DNA of 64,000 bases from Zhengitettix transpicula (GCA_037074705.1 CM073591.1:5758087-5822086), one strand, 5' to 3'. Numbered from the stretch's first letter, positions 48,254 through 60,254 are shown. Program-made: numbers and translations. The notes: generated from the letters alone by a model not told the origin.

Positions 48254-49150
48254 TCTTATAAATAAATAAAATCAAAAATTATAAAATAGTATTTGAAATA
48301 AAAGTACTTTGCAATTAGTATTTAAAATACTGTGGGAAATAATTTTGCATTTGAAAGAGACAATGACAAAAGTCTTTGATAAACTATTTTATACAGCGCT
48401 GTTTATTTCCGCTGTTGATATGCAAGGACTTCGGAGTTGGACGCTCAGCAACGTGTTGCTGCCGCACTCGAGGAGTTTTGCTTAAATAACCACAGTCAGA
48501 TCGACTTTAAGTCAAAGGACGCTTCAAGGTAATTCCTTTAAAATATTGGGCATTATGCATCCAAACAATTCAGGTTATCTAGAGGACATCCTTAAGCAAT
48601 AATAACACGATTATTTAAGTTGCACTGTGACTAAACATTACTGTTAAATCTTCACATAAACACAAAACGAGAAATAAATGAAGCAGTGCAATATTTAAAG
48701 GAAGTATTGATGTAAATAACACTTGGGCTAACAATGCGAAATCGCTGAGGAAGAACACCACACAATGTGCAAGGATTCAAAATTAGCAAAGTTAGGAGAA
48801 CAAGATAGATAAAGGTAAACCTTGAGGAAAGCTGCTGGCTACGACGTAATCACAGAAACACCTGGCTTTGCTCTCATCGCGAATATGTTCAACGTTTTTC
48901 ATCAAATGGAAATACATCTTACATAAATTACATGAATATTTATCACATTTACATTACATGAAAATGATTTACAAAGATATTTAGTAGGCGGAATTCACAT
49001 CAAACATGGACTTTGTGAAATGTCCTTGCAACATTCCAGGAACTCATCAACGTTATTTAAAGGTCGTAAAAATTAAAGCAATAGAAAATTCTACATGGTA
49101 CTAAAACGAGAAATAAATAAACAAAATAGAATGAGAACTTTCAGGGTTTT
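48254..49150. other. No gene seen
   Basis: About 900 bases of AT-rich sequence without a supported frame, RNA gene or recognised repeat. Confidence 0.5.
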
Positions 49151-49152
49151 CT

Positions 49153-49592
49153 ATTTTTTTAGGGCAACAGGCTATACGAGGGTAATACACGTAATCCCTT
49201 TAATAGGATAGGAACGGATTTGAAAATGGGGGATGTGGAAGGATAGAGGAAGGTAGCCAAGGGTTAATTAGAGGCCCCCGGGCTATAGTTTAAGGATCCT
49301 ACCCGGTATTCGCCTAAAGAAATGCAGGAAAAACCCTATAAAAATCTGCATCGGGTAGGTCGGGCATTGCGTACTTGTCCCACGCCATTCCGATGGCGGG
49401 AGAGGAGTTTGCTGTGGGGACGCAGCATTCCCTTCTCCGTGCCTCGACCCGTTTAGGAGGCAGCTGGCCGACTATTCCAATGGGAATAGCGAACAACTCT
49501 TACCGTATGCCCAAGGTCTGAGACCCCGGAACATGCACCTCTCAAAACAGGCCTGGGCTTGTGGGAACCTTAGTTCGAAAACGGAGAGGAAA
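49153..49592 (-). mobile_element. S element 5, minus strand
   Basis: A T run and agggcaacaggct at the left set the orientation. The right end stops in the second head subtype (aacggagaggaaaag), so it is 5' truncated. The conserved frame is at 49496-49314. No clear target duplication. Confidence 0.85.
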
Positions 49593-49699
49593 AGCTTTAT
49601 AAACATTTCCTATATCAACAGGAGAGTGAGGATAAGTGTTTGAAGCGCATTCAAGTAAGGCAGAGCAACTCACCAACATGCTGCTGCCTCCGGGATTCA

Positions 49700-50185
49700 C
49701 TCGGCCACGTCCATTCCCCACGCTGCTGAGGGCTGCTTCACATCACGTGACGGTGTAGAGTGGCTCACAGATGCACCCTGTTGAAATATACAAGAACCCT
49801 GTTACACATTGAAACATAGCAATTGGTTGGAGAACGTTTATTTCCCGCTCTTCCAACACACAGCGCAATAATCTGTTATTTGGACGTTGAGGATGCTTCT
49901 AGCACAGACGTTTATAGTTAATGGTTAATTATTTTCCACAAGAAGAACTGAATACCTGTGCTTGACGTGGACTCTGCTGTTCCTGGCCGCGTCCAGTGAG
50001 ACGGCTCCTGGAATAAGGAAACAGCCGTTATTACAATACTTCACCCAGCCACTACTGAAGAGAGGCCGTGCGTGACGATGGCTGCCCTCCGACGAAGTGA
50101 GCCAAATTCACGTCTGCAACAAGCTACCTTTGCGGGGGCGCGGGGCGGGGGCGTGTCAGGGGCGTGCGCAGAAGGTTCTCAGCCT
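49700..50185 (-). other. Possible three-exon host transcript, minus strand
   Basis: On the minus strand an open frame starts after a TGA near 50180 in a GC-rich promoter-like stretch. It runs to a donor (gctgg|gtgaag, about 50070) and resumes after an acceptor (attccag|gag, about 50010) for a 52-base exon. That exon ends at a donor (cacag|gtattc), and the frame resumes after tttcaacag near 49780 and stops at TGA. The joined frame stays open through both junctions, but no ATG is found. No known protein is recognised. Chance is a real possibility. Confidence 0.2.
50136..50158. promoter_or_regulatory. GC-box-like cluster
   Basis: gggggcgcggggcgggggcg stands out from an AT-rich background. It could be a GC-box promoter for the minus-strand exon candidates. 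Function is inferred only. Confidence 0.25.
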
Positions 50186-50671
50186 CTCACTGGAGGATAT
50201 AATTAGAACCCCATGGTGGAAAGAGAAATAGCAGGTAGCTGCAGTCTGATTCCTCGTAAAGCAACTGTGTATCATGTTTGTGAAAAAAAAATTGACCAAT
50301 GGTTGTTGCACATAAGATGGCGGCGATTGGTCTCTCTGACATGATCCGGCTTCAGACATACAATTGTTTGAAAACTTCTTGTTTTTCGAGTGATTCTGCA
50401 TCGTGTTCACTATTCAAACACCCGAAACCCGATGGCCCCTAACACTATGATTGAGTCTTGACTTCTTCATTAAATACTCTGGCATCTTTCCTTCTTCCGT
50501 TGTATATTTTGTCGGTAATTATTGGAAACATTTCTTCACGTACGCACATTATTCTTAGAGACCATTTATTCAATTTAAATTAATTTCGTCACTAATTTCG
50601 TCTGTTGGAAAAATTATTCTATTTCGAGAATGAACGTAGCAATCACCTAATCAAACATCATTTAATTCTTT

Positions 50672-50886
50672 CAGAGGAACAGGCTGCATGAGGATAACCA
50701 ACTTATTGGCAACTCCCCTTTAATAGCATAGGAAGGGATTTGAAAGTAGGAAGCGGAAAAGCGGAAAAGAGCAAGGTATCAAAGGTTTAACTAGGGCCTC
50801 CTGGTTGTGGATTAAGGTTTTACCCGGCAATTGACCTGAAAGCGATGAAGGGAAAACGGTAAAAAAAAACCTGCATCAGGTATGCT
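50672..50886 (-). mobile_element. S element 6, old truncated copy
   Basis: Diverged version of the family 3' half (gaggaacaggctgcatgagg, then cccctttaatagcatagg), ending at aacctgcatcaggta. The 5' half is absent. Confidence 0.75.
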
Positions 50887-50899
50887 AATGGTGCTACAT

Positions 50900-52400
50900 T
50901 TTACACACAAACAAAAATTTATTTTAAAGCTTAATGTTTGTAGAAATTACGTATATAAAGTTCGTACGCTTAAAGTAACATAATGTCAAGCAAATGAAAA
51001 TAAAGCTCGTGGAAGTTTTATACATACAATTATCACACATCAATGAAATTTGTACAAATGCTCTCGTTGGTTGTAAAGAAACTAAATTTGTTAATAAACA
51101 TATTGTAAAGAATTATTTTTGTGGGCTGGGTTTTTGCGTTAAATCAAAACAAAAATATTTGACCATTTAAGAAATTTTATATAGGTTTATTACAGTTAAG
51201 CGTGACAAACTCTTATCTGAAGGCACCACATAGAAGAGATCTGCTGGCTGTGGCTCTCGTAATCACATCCACCAGCTGCGGTGAGCGCAGAACAACAACT
51301 GCCCCAGTTTCAAAAGCTAATCCTATTTAGCCTCCCATTCTTTTACTTTTTTCATTATTAGAAAACTTGGTCGAAATGTCAGTTTCACTGATTCTTCCAT
51401 TGTCACAAGAGTTACAGCACGCAGCTGCAGTTCCGTAGTCGACAATGTCTGTCATGTTGAGGCCAACAACGAAAATATTTATCTCCTCCACCCCCGCGCA
51501 CGTGCACGGTTACGAATTCTCCGAACCACAGCAAACAACACTTCCGAAGACAAAGCAAAACTAAACCAAAATACAGACCATTTATCTTTTTTAACGGTTA
51601 AAATTTCGCACTTGAATATTTTAATGAAGATCAATATTGGTATAATTGCTTCAGTTCAATTTACAATCCTTTTTGGGTCGGAAGTGTTCATCAATTTTAA
51701 ATGTTTACTCGCTCGAACAACCAAGTTTCGGTAACAGAAATGAAATTCATTCCCTTGGTGAACAATAATAAATACCGTACACGATTAAGCACGCCGTAAA
51801 GGTTGGCGTGGTTGCGTCTCAGCAGCAGTGGGCTTGGCCGAGAACTTTAGACCACAGCGAACTTGAAACGGTAGAAATAAATTAATAATAAATCAATCAG
51901 AACTTGTAGAAAATAACAGAGTGAATATTTTTTTCTATGACATGGCGCAGTTGTAGAGTAGAAAATATATAAAAATAATGCAAGAATTCAGAACAGCGAA
52001 ATTGCAAAGCTTCCAGAAGGTTGTACAAGGATGTAGTGAATAATGAATTCGATTAACGAATAAATTACTGCGTAGTAAATGGAAAAGGAAGGTTAATAAA
52101 GAACGACTAAGTTACACGAAAACGGAATAAAAGGAAAAAAAGGGGAGATCTCGCCCTTTCAAGTGACAATTATATGAAAGAAATACGAAACTAAAATTGG
52201 AATATGTAACTAAATGATAAAACACATCGAATTAAATTAAGGAAAAGAAGGCAAAATCTATGTGAAAAAATATGTTACGAAAATTAAACTATTAAGTGTC
52301 AGTAGAAATACTTTTGGGAGGTTTACAATTGTTTCAAATGGTAAAATTAATAACATGGTTAGTTGGTTAGTAGAATAACCCATTTGTTGCACTATATATA
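50900..52400. other. No gene seen
   Basis: About 1.5 kb of AT-rich sequence with no frame, RNA gene or element I can support. tatatatattgtaat at 52392-52409 resembles the start of a T element, but its other end is not identified. Confidence 0.45.
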
Positions 52401-52577
52401 TTGTAATGATTAGCCTTTATTACTAAATATTAAAAATAAACTTTATTACATGAATATACAAAAATACTATTGGGCGCCAGCATTGGTCTGCAAAAAAATT
52501 AACATTAGCTCCGGCTTGGTTATAAAGTCCTCCTCCTCAACAGGGTCATGTGGGCGGTTCCGTAGCTGTTCAAGAAC

Positions 52578-52704
52578 AGATAGAGAGAGAGAGAGAGAGA
52601 GGGGGGGGGAGAGAGGGAGAGAGAGAGAGAGAGGGAGGGAGGGAGGGAGGGAGGGAGGGAGGGAGGGAGGGGGGAGGGGGGAGGGGGGGAGGGAGGGAGG
52701 GTGG

Positions 52705-52743
<39 letters not shown>

Positions 52744-52771
52744 AGGGAGGGAGGGAGGGAGGGGGGGGGGG

Positions 52772-52802
<31 letters not shown>
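52578..52802. repeat. Purine-only (GA/GGGA)n microsatellite
   Basis: About 225 bases containing almost only G and A on the plus strand, alternating GAGA and GGGA blocks. Overlapping long frames of Arg/Glu/Gly or Ser/Leu/Pro here are artefacts of the repeat. Confidence 0.97.
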
Positions 52803-52803
<1 letters not shown>

Positions 52804-52989
52804 TTAATTTATCCTTCCTTCCTTTATTCATTTAAATTATTTTGAATGCCACACAATTTGTCTCTAACGTTGTGGCTTATTTCCTTTTTAATAAAAGTGA
52901 ATACTACATAATTTTATTTATAACGTGTTGGCGTATTTGTTCGCGGTCTCTGTTGTATGCTACTAGATAAATAAACACCGTTCACAAGG

Positions 52990-53054
52990 CGCAGGCAGAA
53001 CCTTGTAGGGGCTACCTTTGGGGATGCCTCCTCTTCTCTCCGTTTTTGAACTAA
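52990..53054 (+). mobile_element. S element head fragment
   Basis: gcaggcagaaccttgtag then ggggctacctttggggatg and ctccgtttttgaactaa match the 5' head of S element 2. The body is missing. Confidence 0.6.
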
Positions 53055-53279
53055 CTGTAAATTTAAATTCATTTATTTACTGTCTTTATTAGAGGCCCTG
53101 AAAGTTAGATTCTCATAAAAGCTGAGGCGTTTACGTAACAATATTAAATTGTAATTTCAACGAACATCAATTTAGTGAAGTAAATGGTTTTGATAAACTG
53201 CTGCTCCCTTATTGTTAGACCAACCCTTCGACTCTCCCGTTGTTGTTGCGTTTTCGTCGCTTTTGAATTTTTTCAACTG

Positions 53280-53356
53280 ACAAGTTTGGCAGTTGTGTCG
53301 CTCTCGGCTCTTCTTCGTCCCTGACGAAAGGCACAAGGATCCTAGAAACGTTCTGT
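53280..53356 (+). repeat. Single end of the foldback element family
   Basis: gttgtgtcgctctcggctct, then aaggcacaaggatcc and gaaacgttctgtggta, matches the right end of the element at 58876-59163. Confidence 0.6.
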
Positions 53357-53620
53357 GGTATTTATATTATCACTTTTTTGTCTGAATTGGCTAACTTTCT
53401 TATTCATTAAATAATTTTGGAGTAGGTTTTCCCGGTGTAAATGTTGGATGAAATTCTCTCGGGATTCCAGCCGGGTGTTATATTTTTAAAAAATATTAAT
53501 TTCAACTTCCTTCCTTAATTATTTTAATCTTTCGAAAACCACATAATTTGTTTGTCCTAACGTGCTGCATTATTTTCCTTAGCTTAATTTGTATTTTACA
53601 TTATATATATATATATATAT

Positions 53621-54575
53621 TGCAGTAATTAGTAATTAATTAATTATTATAATTAGAAAGTTAGATTGTAGAGGACTTATTATTGGATATAAAGCGGACG
53701 CCGCAACAAGGCGGCAACGCGAGACAAAGAATGTATTGTTGGAGTTAAGGGAGTGGACGCGCACTCTTAATCTACGAGATGACGAAGTTGGTTAGTCGCA
53801 CGGCGGACACAGTTGCAGGCAGACATCAATCCAGAAAATTCATATTATAAAAAAAGTTTCGCAGTTGGGCAGCGGACAGCAAACAGTTCGAAAGCAGGCA
53901 ATGAAGGGCGAGGCAGACGCAAATAGAACAGTCTGATAGCAGTGAAAAACATTCTCTAAGATATTAAAACAAGCTTCAGTGGGGAAGGAGAGATTGAAAT
54001 TAACGTCGTAATCGGTGGCAGAGCGGAAATTCAACCCGGAGAACCATAGACCATATCCAATTAAATCTACACGAGATCTGCAAATCCAGGTTGCAGCAAA
54101 GCATCGAGAAACTACGCCAATTAGGATTCGTTGAAATTTAAAGCCTGTGAATACACAGAATCAGTGACATCCCCAAATCGTGTGCACGAAAACCCCAAAA
54201 ATGAGACCTGGGCGGCCGTAAGTAGAAAACTCTAAAATTAATTGTAAACCACTTTTGAAAGATATGTCAGATCGTGCTTTAATTATTCACTTCTTTAATT
54301 GTTTACTTCTTTAATTTAAATTCAATCTTTAGTCTTATTTTCGTCCGCAACAAATTTCGTCGATGTTCAGACGAATTAATTTACCTAAAAAGCTAAATGT
54401 AATTGATTGTATAAAATTCACCCATTTATCAAACCCAGATAAAGACCCTGAGATCCCAAATATTATATTATTGTAATTCTAAACCTTAATGAATTTGATT
54501 AATTGTTCTCTAATAATAGTTCTTTTTATTTAGCCACAGCCATTTGTAATTTGTAGTTTTTATTAAATTATTACA
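53621..54575 (+). mobile_element. Solo LTR-like element T4
   Basis: Starts TGCAGTAATTAG after a (TA)n run and ends AAATTATTACA, abutting a Helitron-like end. It contains ttcgtcgatgttcagacg (about 54356), which T1 also has near 20787, and tatcaaacccag with taaagaccctgag near 54427-54453. Confidence 0.65.
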
Positions 54576-54579
54576 ATAA

Positions 54580-55318
54580 CTAGCTGGGGGGTGCCCGGCG
54601 TTGCTCGTGTACTTATTTATAAAAACTCGAAAAAGTATTTAATTGATTACTTAAATATATTCCTTGAGTATTTCAGGATATAATTGTCAATTGTCACTCA
54701 GTCTTCATACATTAAGAAATATTACATTGATGAAATTGTTAGCTGGACTCACAACTAATATGGCGCAAGGATGGTAAAGTAATTCGTATTCTTCTTTATT
54801 ATCATTCGATGGAATATTGCTGTATAAAATTATACTTTTTATTTAAAGAAAATATTTCTGCTTTATTTAATTCCTAATAATCTCCTTCGTTCGTTGCGTA
54901 GTAACGTCTTTCTCTCGCGTGACGTCATTGTCTCTTGGCGTGCAGTAATTTAATATTTAATGATCACGGTTTTTAATTATAATTCTTACCACATGTATGC
55001 TTTATATTAAATAAAAATATTTCTGCTTTATTTCATTACGAAATACAGAACTATATTTAGGATGCGTCAATGTGTTGAAAACTTATGACGTCATCGTCTC
55101 GCGCAGTAATTTAACACTAATTCGTAACTTATTTCAATTATAATTATTTTCACGTTTATTCTAGGGGTTTCTCACCCCCACAGTAACGGTTCTCGATTTT
55201 GGCAGAATACGTGTACCAATTTTTGTTGCATTCTGTCCACGCGATAAAATTTGTATAAAGAACAACGTAAATACAAACATACATACATACAAATATACTC
55301 CCTTTTTTATTATATAGA
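54580..55318 (-). mobile_element. Helitron-like element type E, complete copy
   Basis: On the minus strand it starts A|TCTTCTATATAATAAAA, has repeated gtatgt near the start, and ends gcaacgccgggcacc...CTAG|T. The interior is the E type: gagaaacccctagaataa, atgacgtcat and catccttgcgc. It shares both ends with the tandem-repeat type C but has a different middle. About 740 bases, no coding frame. Confidence 0.65.
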
Positions 55319-55329
55319 AGATATATATA

Positions 55330-56101
55330 TGTACACTGTGGTAATTAAAAATATGTAATTATTTAATAAACAAAATTTTATCGGCGGCTTGAATATGAGG
55401 ATTGCCTACAATGCTTGCTTGCTAGAGTTGCATTGTTGCCTCAGGCAGCGCAGGGACGTGCAGAACCTGAGTTGCTTGCGCCAGGAAGGCGAAAGGAATG
55501 TTTTGTGGAGTCCCTGATTCAAAGTTCCTGTAACCACATATGAGCAAGTGTGATTAGGCAGCAGAGACATGTTATATTAAAGTCCCAGGCTTTTGCATTA
55601 CGAGTCGACAGTTTGAATTATTCTGTATATTGGCATATTTTAAAAAACAACGTGATCAACAGTTAAGAGCAGGAAATCATCCATTAAACTCAGTGAATTC
55701 CTGTGATGTGTTAAGAAATCGAGTGAGATCGAGGCCAGACGAACAGCTAAGGGGAAAGTAAACAATTGTAAACCTAATGTGTAAATATAACCATCGTCAG
55801 ATTTCGTATTTCAGAAGCAAGTGTTTAATTGTCATTATGCAACATTCTTTATTGGAGGCGGCCCTGAAAGTAACCCGTGGCATATTAAAAAAATTCCATT
55901 GAGATAAGACTTTTTTTTAATTAAATTAATTTTCTGTTATATTTTGAATTCTAATTTTTCATTTAGCATCCTACCATTTCAACTTTTAATTTCTTCATTT
56001 TATATCTAAACTAATTATTTGATTATTTCATTTTGTGCTCCAACGTGGGGTTTATTTTAATTTCAAATCCACTATTTAATGTGTTTATAACAATACTTAC
56101 A
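55330..56101 (+). mobile_element. Solo LTR-like element T6
   Basis: Starts TGTACACTGTGG and ends AATACTTACA, with TATA on both sides. It carries cgtcagatttcgtattt near 55795 and a ggaggcggccctgaaag stretch where other copies have the accctgag motif. Confidence 0.55.
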
Positions 56102-56108
56102 TATATAT

Positions 56109-56182
56109 TGTAATGATTAAATAGATAATTTATTAAAGGAAAATATTTAACAAAAAGTTTAAGATTAAAAATCTTTTAATTG
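56109..56182 (+). mobile_element. T-element 5' fragment
   Basis: tgtaatgattaaatag after (TA)n resembles other T starts. It is cut off by an S element. Confidence 0.35.
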
Positions 56183-56502
56183 CCATACGGTAAGAGTTGT
56201 CCGCTATTCCCATTGGAATAGTCGGCCAGCTGTCTCCTAAACTGGTCGAGGCACGGAGAAGGGAATGCTGCGTCCCCACAGCAAACTCCTCTCCCGCTAT
56301 CGGAAGGGCGTGGGACAAGTACCCAATGCCCGACCTACCTGATGCAGGATTTTCTAGGGTTTTCCCTGCATTACTTTTAGGAGAATTCTGGAGGCATAGT
56401 TAACCCTTGGCTACCTTCCTATACCCTTCCACATCCCCCCTTTCAAATCCCTTCCTATGCTATTAAAGGGGAGTTGCCACCATGTGGGTTGCCCTAAAAA
56501 AC
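56183..56502 (+). mobile_element. S element 7, 5' truncated
   Basis: Starts at gccatacggtaagagttg, within the body, and ends gttgccctaaaaaa. It contains the conserved frame (56197-56403). No target duplication is recognised. Confidence 0.85.
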
Positions 56503-57272
56503 CCAGAGTTACTCATAAAGCAAGCGAGCAAGGCCTCACGTGTGCAAGCAACACTCGTGGCGTCTCGCCCAAGGACCCGCCGCCGTCACAACGTTGGCAA
56601 GACGACGCCACCTGAACTTAGTAATGGAAAGTCGCACGACCCTGTTGCGGCCTAGGTTGTTGGGTGAGGCAGACACAGGAAACCACGTACAGTCTCGTAC
56701 TGGCCTCACCTCACGTGTACAGCGGGCATGAGGTTATAATAGTTGTGAACTAGTGTTAACCTCTTAAAATTCTGACATTGGCGAAAATGCGAAAAATAAT
56801 GCTTCACTATAATAAAGTTTGAGTAGTAAATACGAGGTAAGAGCGACGCTACCATTTTCCTTCTGGTGTGAATAATCCAGTCGCTGCGGTGTTGTCAGTT
56901 TCCAGTCCTAATTATGATTAGGCTCTGTGCATTGGAACGTTAAGTCAAGGAGACCACGAACGGAACGCGAGGAAGCGTGTAATCATCCCCATGGTAACGA
57001 GACGCAATCGATAGCCCGTTTTAATGCTTGTTAACATTTGGGATGCTTCCACAAACTTTGACCTCAACGGAAATTGAATAATATTTCAAAACTGATGCGA
57101 TGAGGTTAAAATGAAATGATGGCAAGTAAATGATTCATGCAATAAAAGACTGGGTCACGTTATTTGTGATATAATAATTATTTTTAAAAATAAAATCATC
57201 CATGATCAATTTAGAGTATAAAATAACCTTTAAAAAAGTTTACAAGTTACACGAACTCATTTCATTTTTCAG
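56503..57272. other. No gene seen
   Basis: A GC-richer segment (56510-56740) followed by AT-rich DNA. The frame at 56540-56731 has no recognised similarity. Confidence 0.4.
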
Positions 57273-57329
57273 GAACTACAACAAGGAACAAAGGAGCCAT
57301 TTTTCATTCACAAAATTGAAAGCCGCTCA
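57273..57329 (+). other. Candidate 57-base internal exon
   Basis: Bounded by a strong acceptor (catttttcag) and a near-perfect donor (gtaagtaat). It has length divisible by three and reads ELQQGTKEPFFIHKIESRS in phase 0, a protein-like composition. No neighbouring exon was identified within 1.5 kb, and the family is not recognised. Confidence 0.3.
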
Positions 57330-58875
57330 GTAAGTAATAAAGGTAGATGGGTATATTTCATTAAGTCCAGTAGTCGTCGGAAATAGGACACGTCATAAAT
57401 CAAATTGTGAATAGTTGCTAGAAACTATGTTGTGTTACAGCAGAACTAAGAATGCAGCATAGAATTAATTATATAACAATGGCACAGAAGCCGGACTTGA
57501 TGTTACTCCTCCTTGGCTCTACATAGACGCTGCCACACTGTCACCTCACATGACACGTTCTGGATTCAGGAGTGAGGCTCAGGGCAGACTATTAGCAGAT
57601 GTGGTCGCGTTTCCCTTTTTATACGTCCATGTTTTTAGATGAATGAGACACGTCAATGCAAGGGAAATAGAAATATGAAATAAGAAGGTATAGAAAAGCT
57701 GCTAAACTAACACCAACAGTTACCCCACAATGGCCCGTCGTATGTTTACCATATATTCCAAAATTATCATAAAAAATCTGCAGAACTTGCAGTAGGTTTG
57801 AAATAAGGACGATTTTCAGCTCCCATAATTGCTACCTGAATTTTTTTTGCGACAAAAACTCACATAAACAAAAACGATATGTTTATGCGAATGTGGCAAA
57901 AATTACGTAAGGGAAACCCGTAGAAAGATATTTTTGAGGATGCAGAAACATAATAATATAAAACGAGGGGAAAACTCCAAGTCCAAATTAGAAAAACAAG
58001 ATTGAGGAAAGAGCCACAGATTTCATTTCAAACATCCTTCCACACACTGCTCTGAGCCTCCAGACAAGCGAGCAACGAGCCGAGCACGAGTCAGTGCGCA
58101 TGCGCCACGTGGACCTGCGCTGCTCGTCCTGGCTCGTGCTCGGCTGCTGCACGAAACATGGAAGGAAAGTTGGGCGCGTGGACGTCGTAGTGTGGACGCT
58201 TGTATCAGAGAGTATAGTGTATTGTTTGTTGCGTTACTTAAATAGAAATGGGAAATGAAATTGAGTGGTCGCAAGAATTCACATAATGAGGGCCAGGCTG
58301 TTACGTGGGGTCACTGGATGTTATGTCAGGTCATGAGGCAACTTGATCAGTCTCATCGTAATTACATGAAATATTACACGAGGTTAGTTTCATTATTAAT
58401 TGTTGTATCAGTTTTCTATTGAATATTCAACAAACTTTTATTGATATTGTGAGAACCCTTTTTATTTTTTTATAAAAGTATCACGTATTTGTTTTCGGAA
58501 TCTTGTCAATGGCTCAAAAGAGGCCGAAAGCTTGAACACATCCAGTAATTACTCCCGTGGATGTTGGTGATGGAGGTGTTGCTGTGTCTCTGAGCCACAT
58601 CTAGCTTAGTTGTAGCAATGAGTCTCGTAGTTGTTGCTGCATGTGGAGCATGTCTTCACGATGCTCGCGCTCGTGCTCGCGCTGGAGGCAGGTTCGTTGC
58701 TCGGCGTCTGCACGCACGGTGCTTACAGGATGCTTGCAGACAGCCGGTGCTTGCGACGTGACGTCACACTGACAAGGATCACGTGCGCTACCGACCAGTT
58801 AACACTCGAAATCTTTGAGAAAAAATGAATAAGGAAGACACCCAAATATAGGCAAAAAGGGGGGGTTAATATAAA
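57330..58875. other. No gene seen; CG-rich repeated phrases
   Basis: Contains gagcaacgagccgagcacga near 58070 and gctcgcgctcgtgctcgc near 58660, related to 62780-62900. No supported coding frame. Confidence 0.4.
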
Positions 58876-59163
58876 TACCACACAACAACGTCTCTGGGAT
58901 CCTTGTGCCTTTCCTCACGTGCTAACAGCAGAATTCGATTATCTGAGGAGAAGTCTTCAAAGGAAATTAGAAATGAGCTCCTTTGGAAACAGCTGTGAAG
59001 TGCGTTCATCTTGCTTGTGGTCGCGGCGTGTTTTCCTGAGATGACGTACGCCAGAGATGAAGCAACTGTTTTGAGTGACCAGTGCAGTTGTGTCGCTCTA
59101 GGCTCTCCTTGACACACATCTGCGGAAAGGGAACAAGAATCCCAGAAACGTTGTTGTGTGGTA
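58876..59163. mobile_element. Foldback/MITE-like element with about 39 bp inverted ends
   Basis: The first 39 bases (taccacacaacaacgtctct...) and the last 39 (...cgttgttgtgtggta) are inverted copies with about four mismatches. The element is about 290 bases. Parts recur at 53280-53356, 60305-60385 and 62150-62220. No transposase. The interior is also similar to DNA next to the LINE 3' end at 62150, so it may derive from a LINE 3' region. Confidence 0.65.
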
Positions 59164-59168
59164 TATAT

Positions 59169-59967
59169 TGTAATATTCAATAAACTGGCTTAACAAATGA
59201 AAAAATTAATTTTACAAACAAACAAAGATTTTTATTACCAAAAATTAAACATGTCTCATTCTCTCCGGGTCTCAACTGGGTTTGATAACGGCAATAATTC
59301 AAAACAATTAAAAAACACAAAATTAAATTTAAAAGGAAACAGATTTTACTCTTCAATTAACAAACCTAAATTTAATTGTCGACAAAGATTGCTTCTAATT
59401 TACAATTCTTTTATCAATAAGAAAGCAACGGCATCTTTTAATTTGGTTTACACGTATGAATTCAGTGAAATTTTAACTTACGGTACTCGGGCAAATTTGG
59501 CTCGTTCCTACACACACACAGAGTTTCTAATAACACTTTTAGTTTGACGAAATGGTTCACTGTTCGTTTAGGAAATGTTATTAGCTGCTGGATTCACTAC
59601 TGTAATAGTTTAGACTCTGCGCTCTAAATGTTTAGCGTTGAATATTTATGTCTTAATGTCGCAGACTGCACCTTGTGAAACAAATTAGTTCTAGCTGTTA
59701 AACTACAAGTATTATTTTCCTTCTGGTCTGTCCACAGCTGTACTTCCACGACGACTTAATGCGAACCAACTCTGAATTAATTTTAGTTCCGTCCTTGACC
59801 GAAATCCGTCACCAACTGAACTCTCCCCCGATGTCTCTGTGCGCGCTATTCCTTCTTCCAACCTCTCCTTCATTGTCGCTTGCAGTGTTCGGTACCGCCG
59901 TCAATAATGTTTCTCCGACGATTTAGATTATCAATTACAATTAATGACTTAATTAATAGGCATTACA
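59169..59967 (-). mobile_element. Solo LTR-like element T7, minus strand
   Basis: Minus-strand start TGTAATGCCTATTAATTAAG matches the T1 start (TGTAATGCC). It ends ...ATATTACA, with ATAT on both sides. The late motif (gttatcaaacccag, then gacccgg) is at 59290-59265 on the minus strand. The 116-codon plus-strand frame at 59197-59547 is antisense to this and probably fortuitous. Confidence 0.6.
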
Positions 59968-60254
59968 ATATATTAAAAATCTTGTTGCAGTCATAAGACG
60001 CGTGGCACGAGGCTAGTGACGTCACTCTCCACCAGTGAGCGCTCGACGTAGATCCACGGTTCCGTTTCGGTTTGCGGAAGTTCGGTGAAAAAGTTCCCGT
60101 ACACCTCCACAGCTGTCGTCGCCGCCGCCTTAAGGCGAGGAGAAGCGCTTGTGACCGGTTTCACTCGCTCGCTAATTGAATTACGAGGCGCAACGTGGAA
60201 CATAACCTCGTGGCTTTCTTTTGGTAAAGTATGCAAGCAAGTCGTCGCTGGTCC

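Noticed and set aside
52450..52845. Long Arg/Glu/Gly and Ser/Leu/Pro frames
   Set aside because: They are translations of a GA/GGGA microsatellite in three frames; not genes.
58940..58975. Possible hammerhead ribozyme core (ctgaggag ... gaaa)
   Set aside because: The short hairpin after ctgagga does not lead directly into gaaa, and flanking stems do not pair.
59197..59547. 116-codon plus-strand frame
   Set aside because: Antisense to a solo LTR-like element of known orientation; Lys/Asn-rich and without relatives in other copies.
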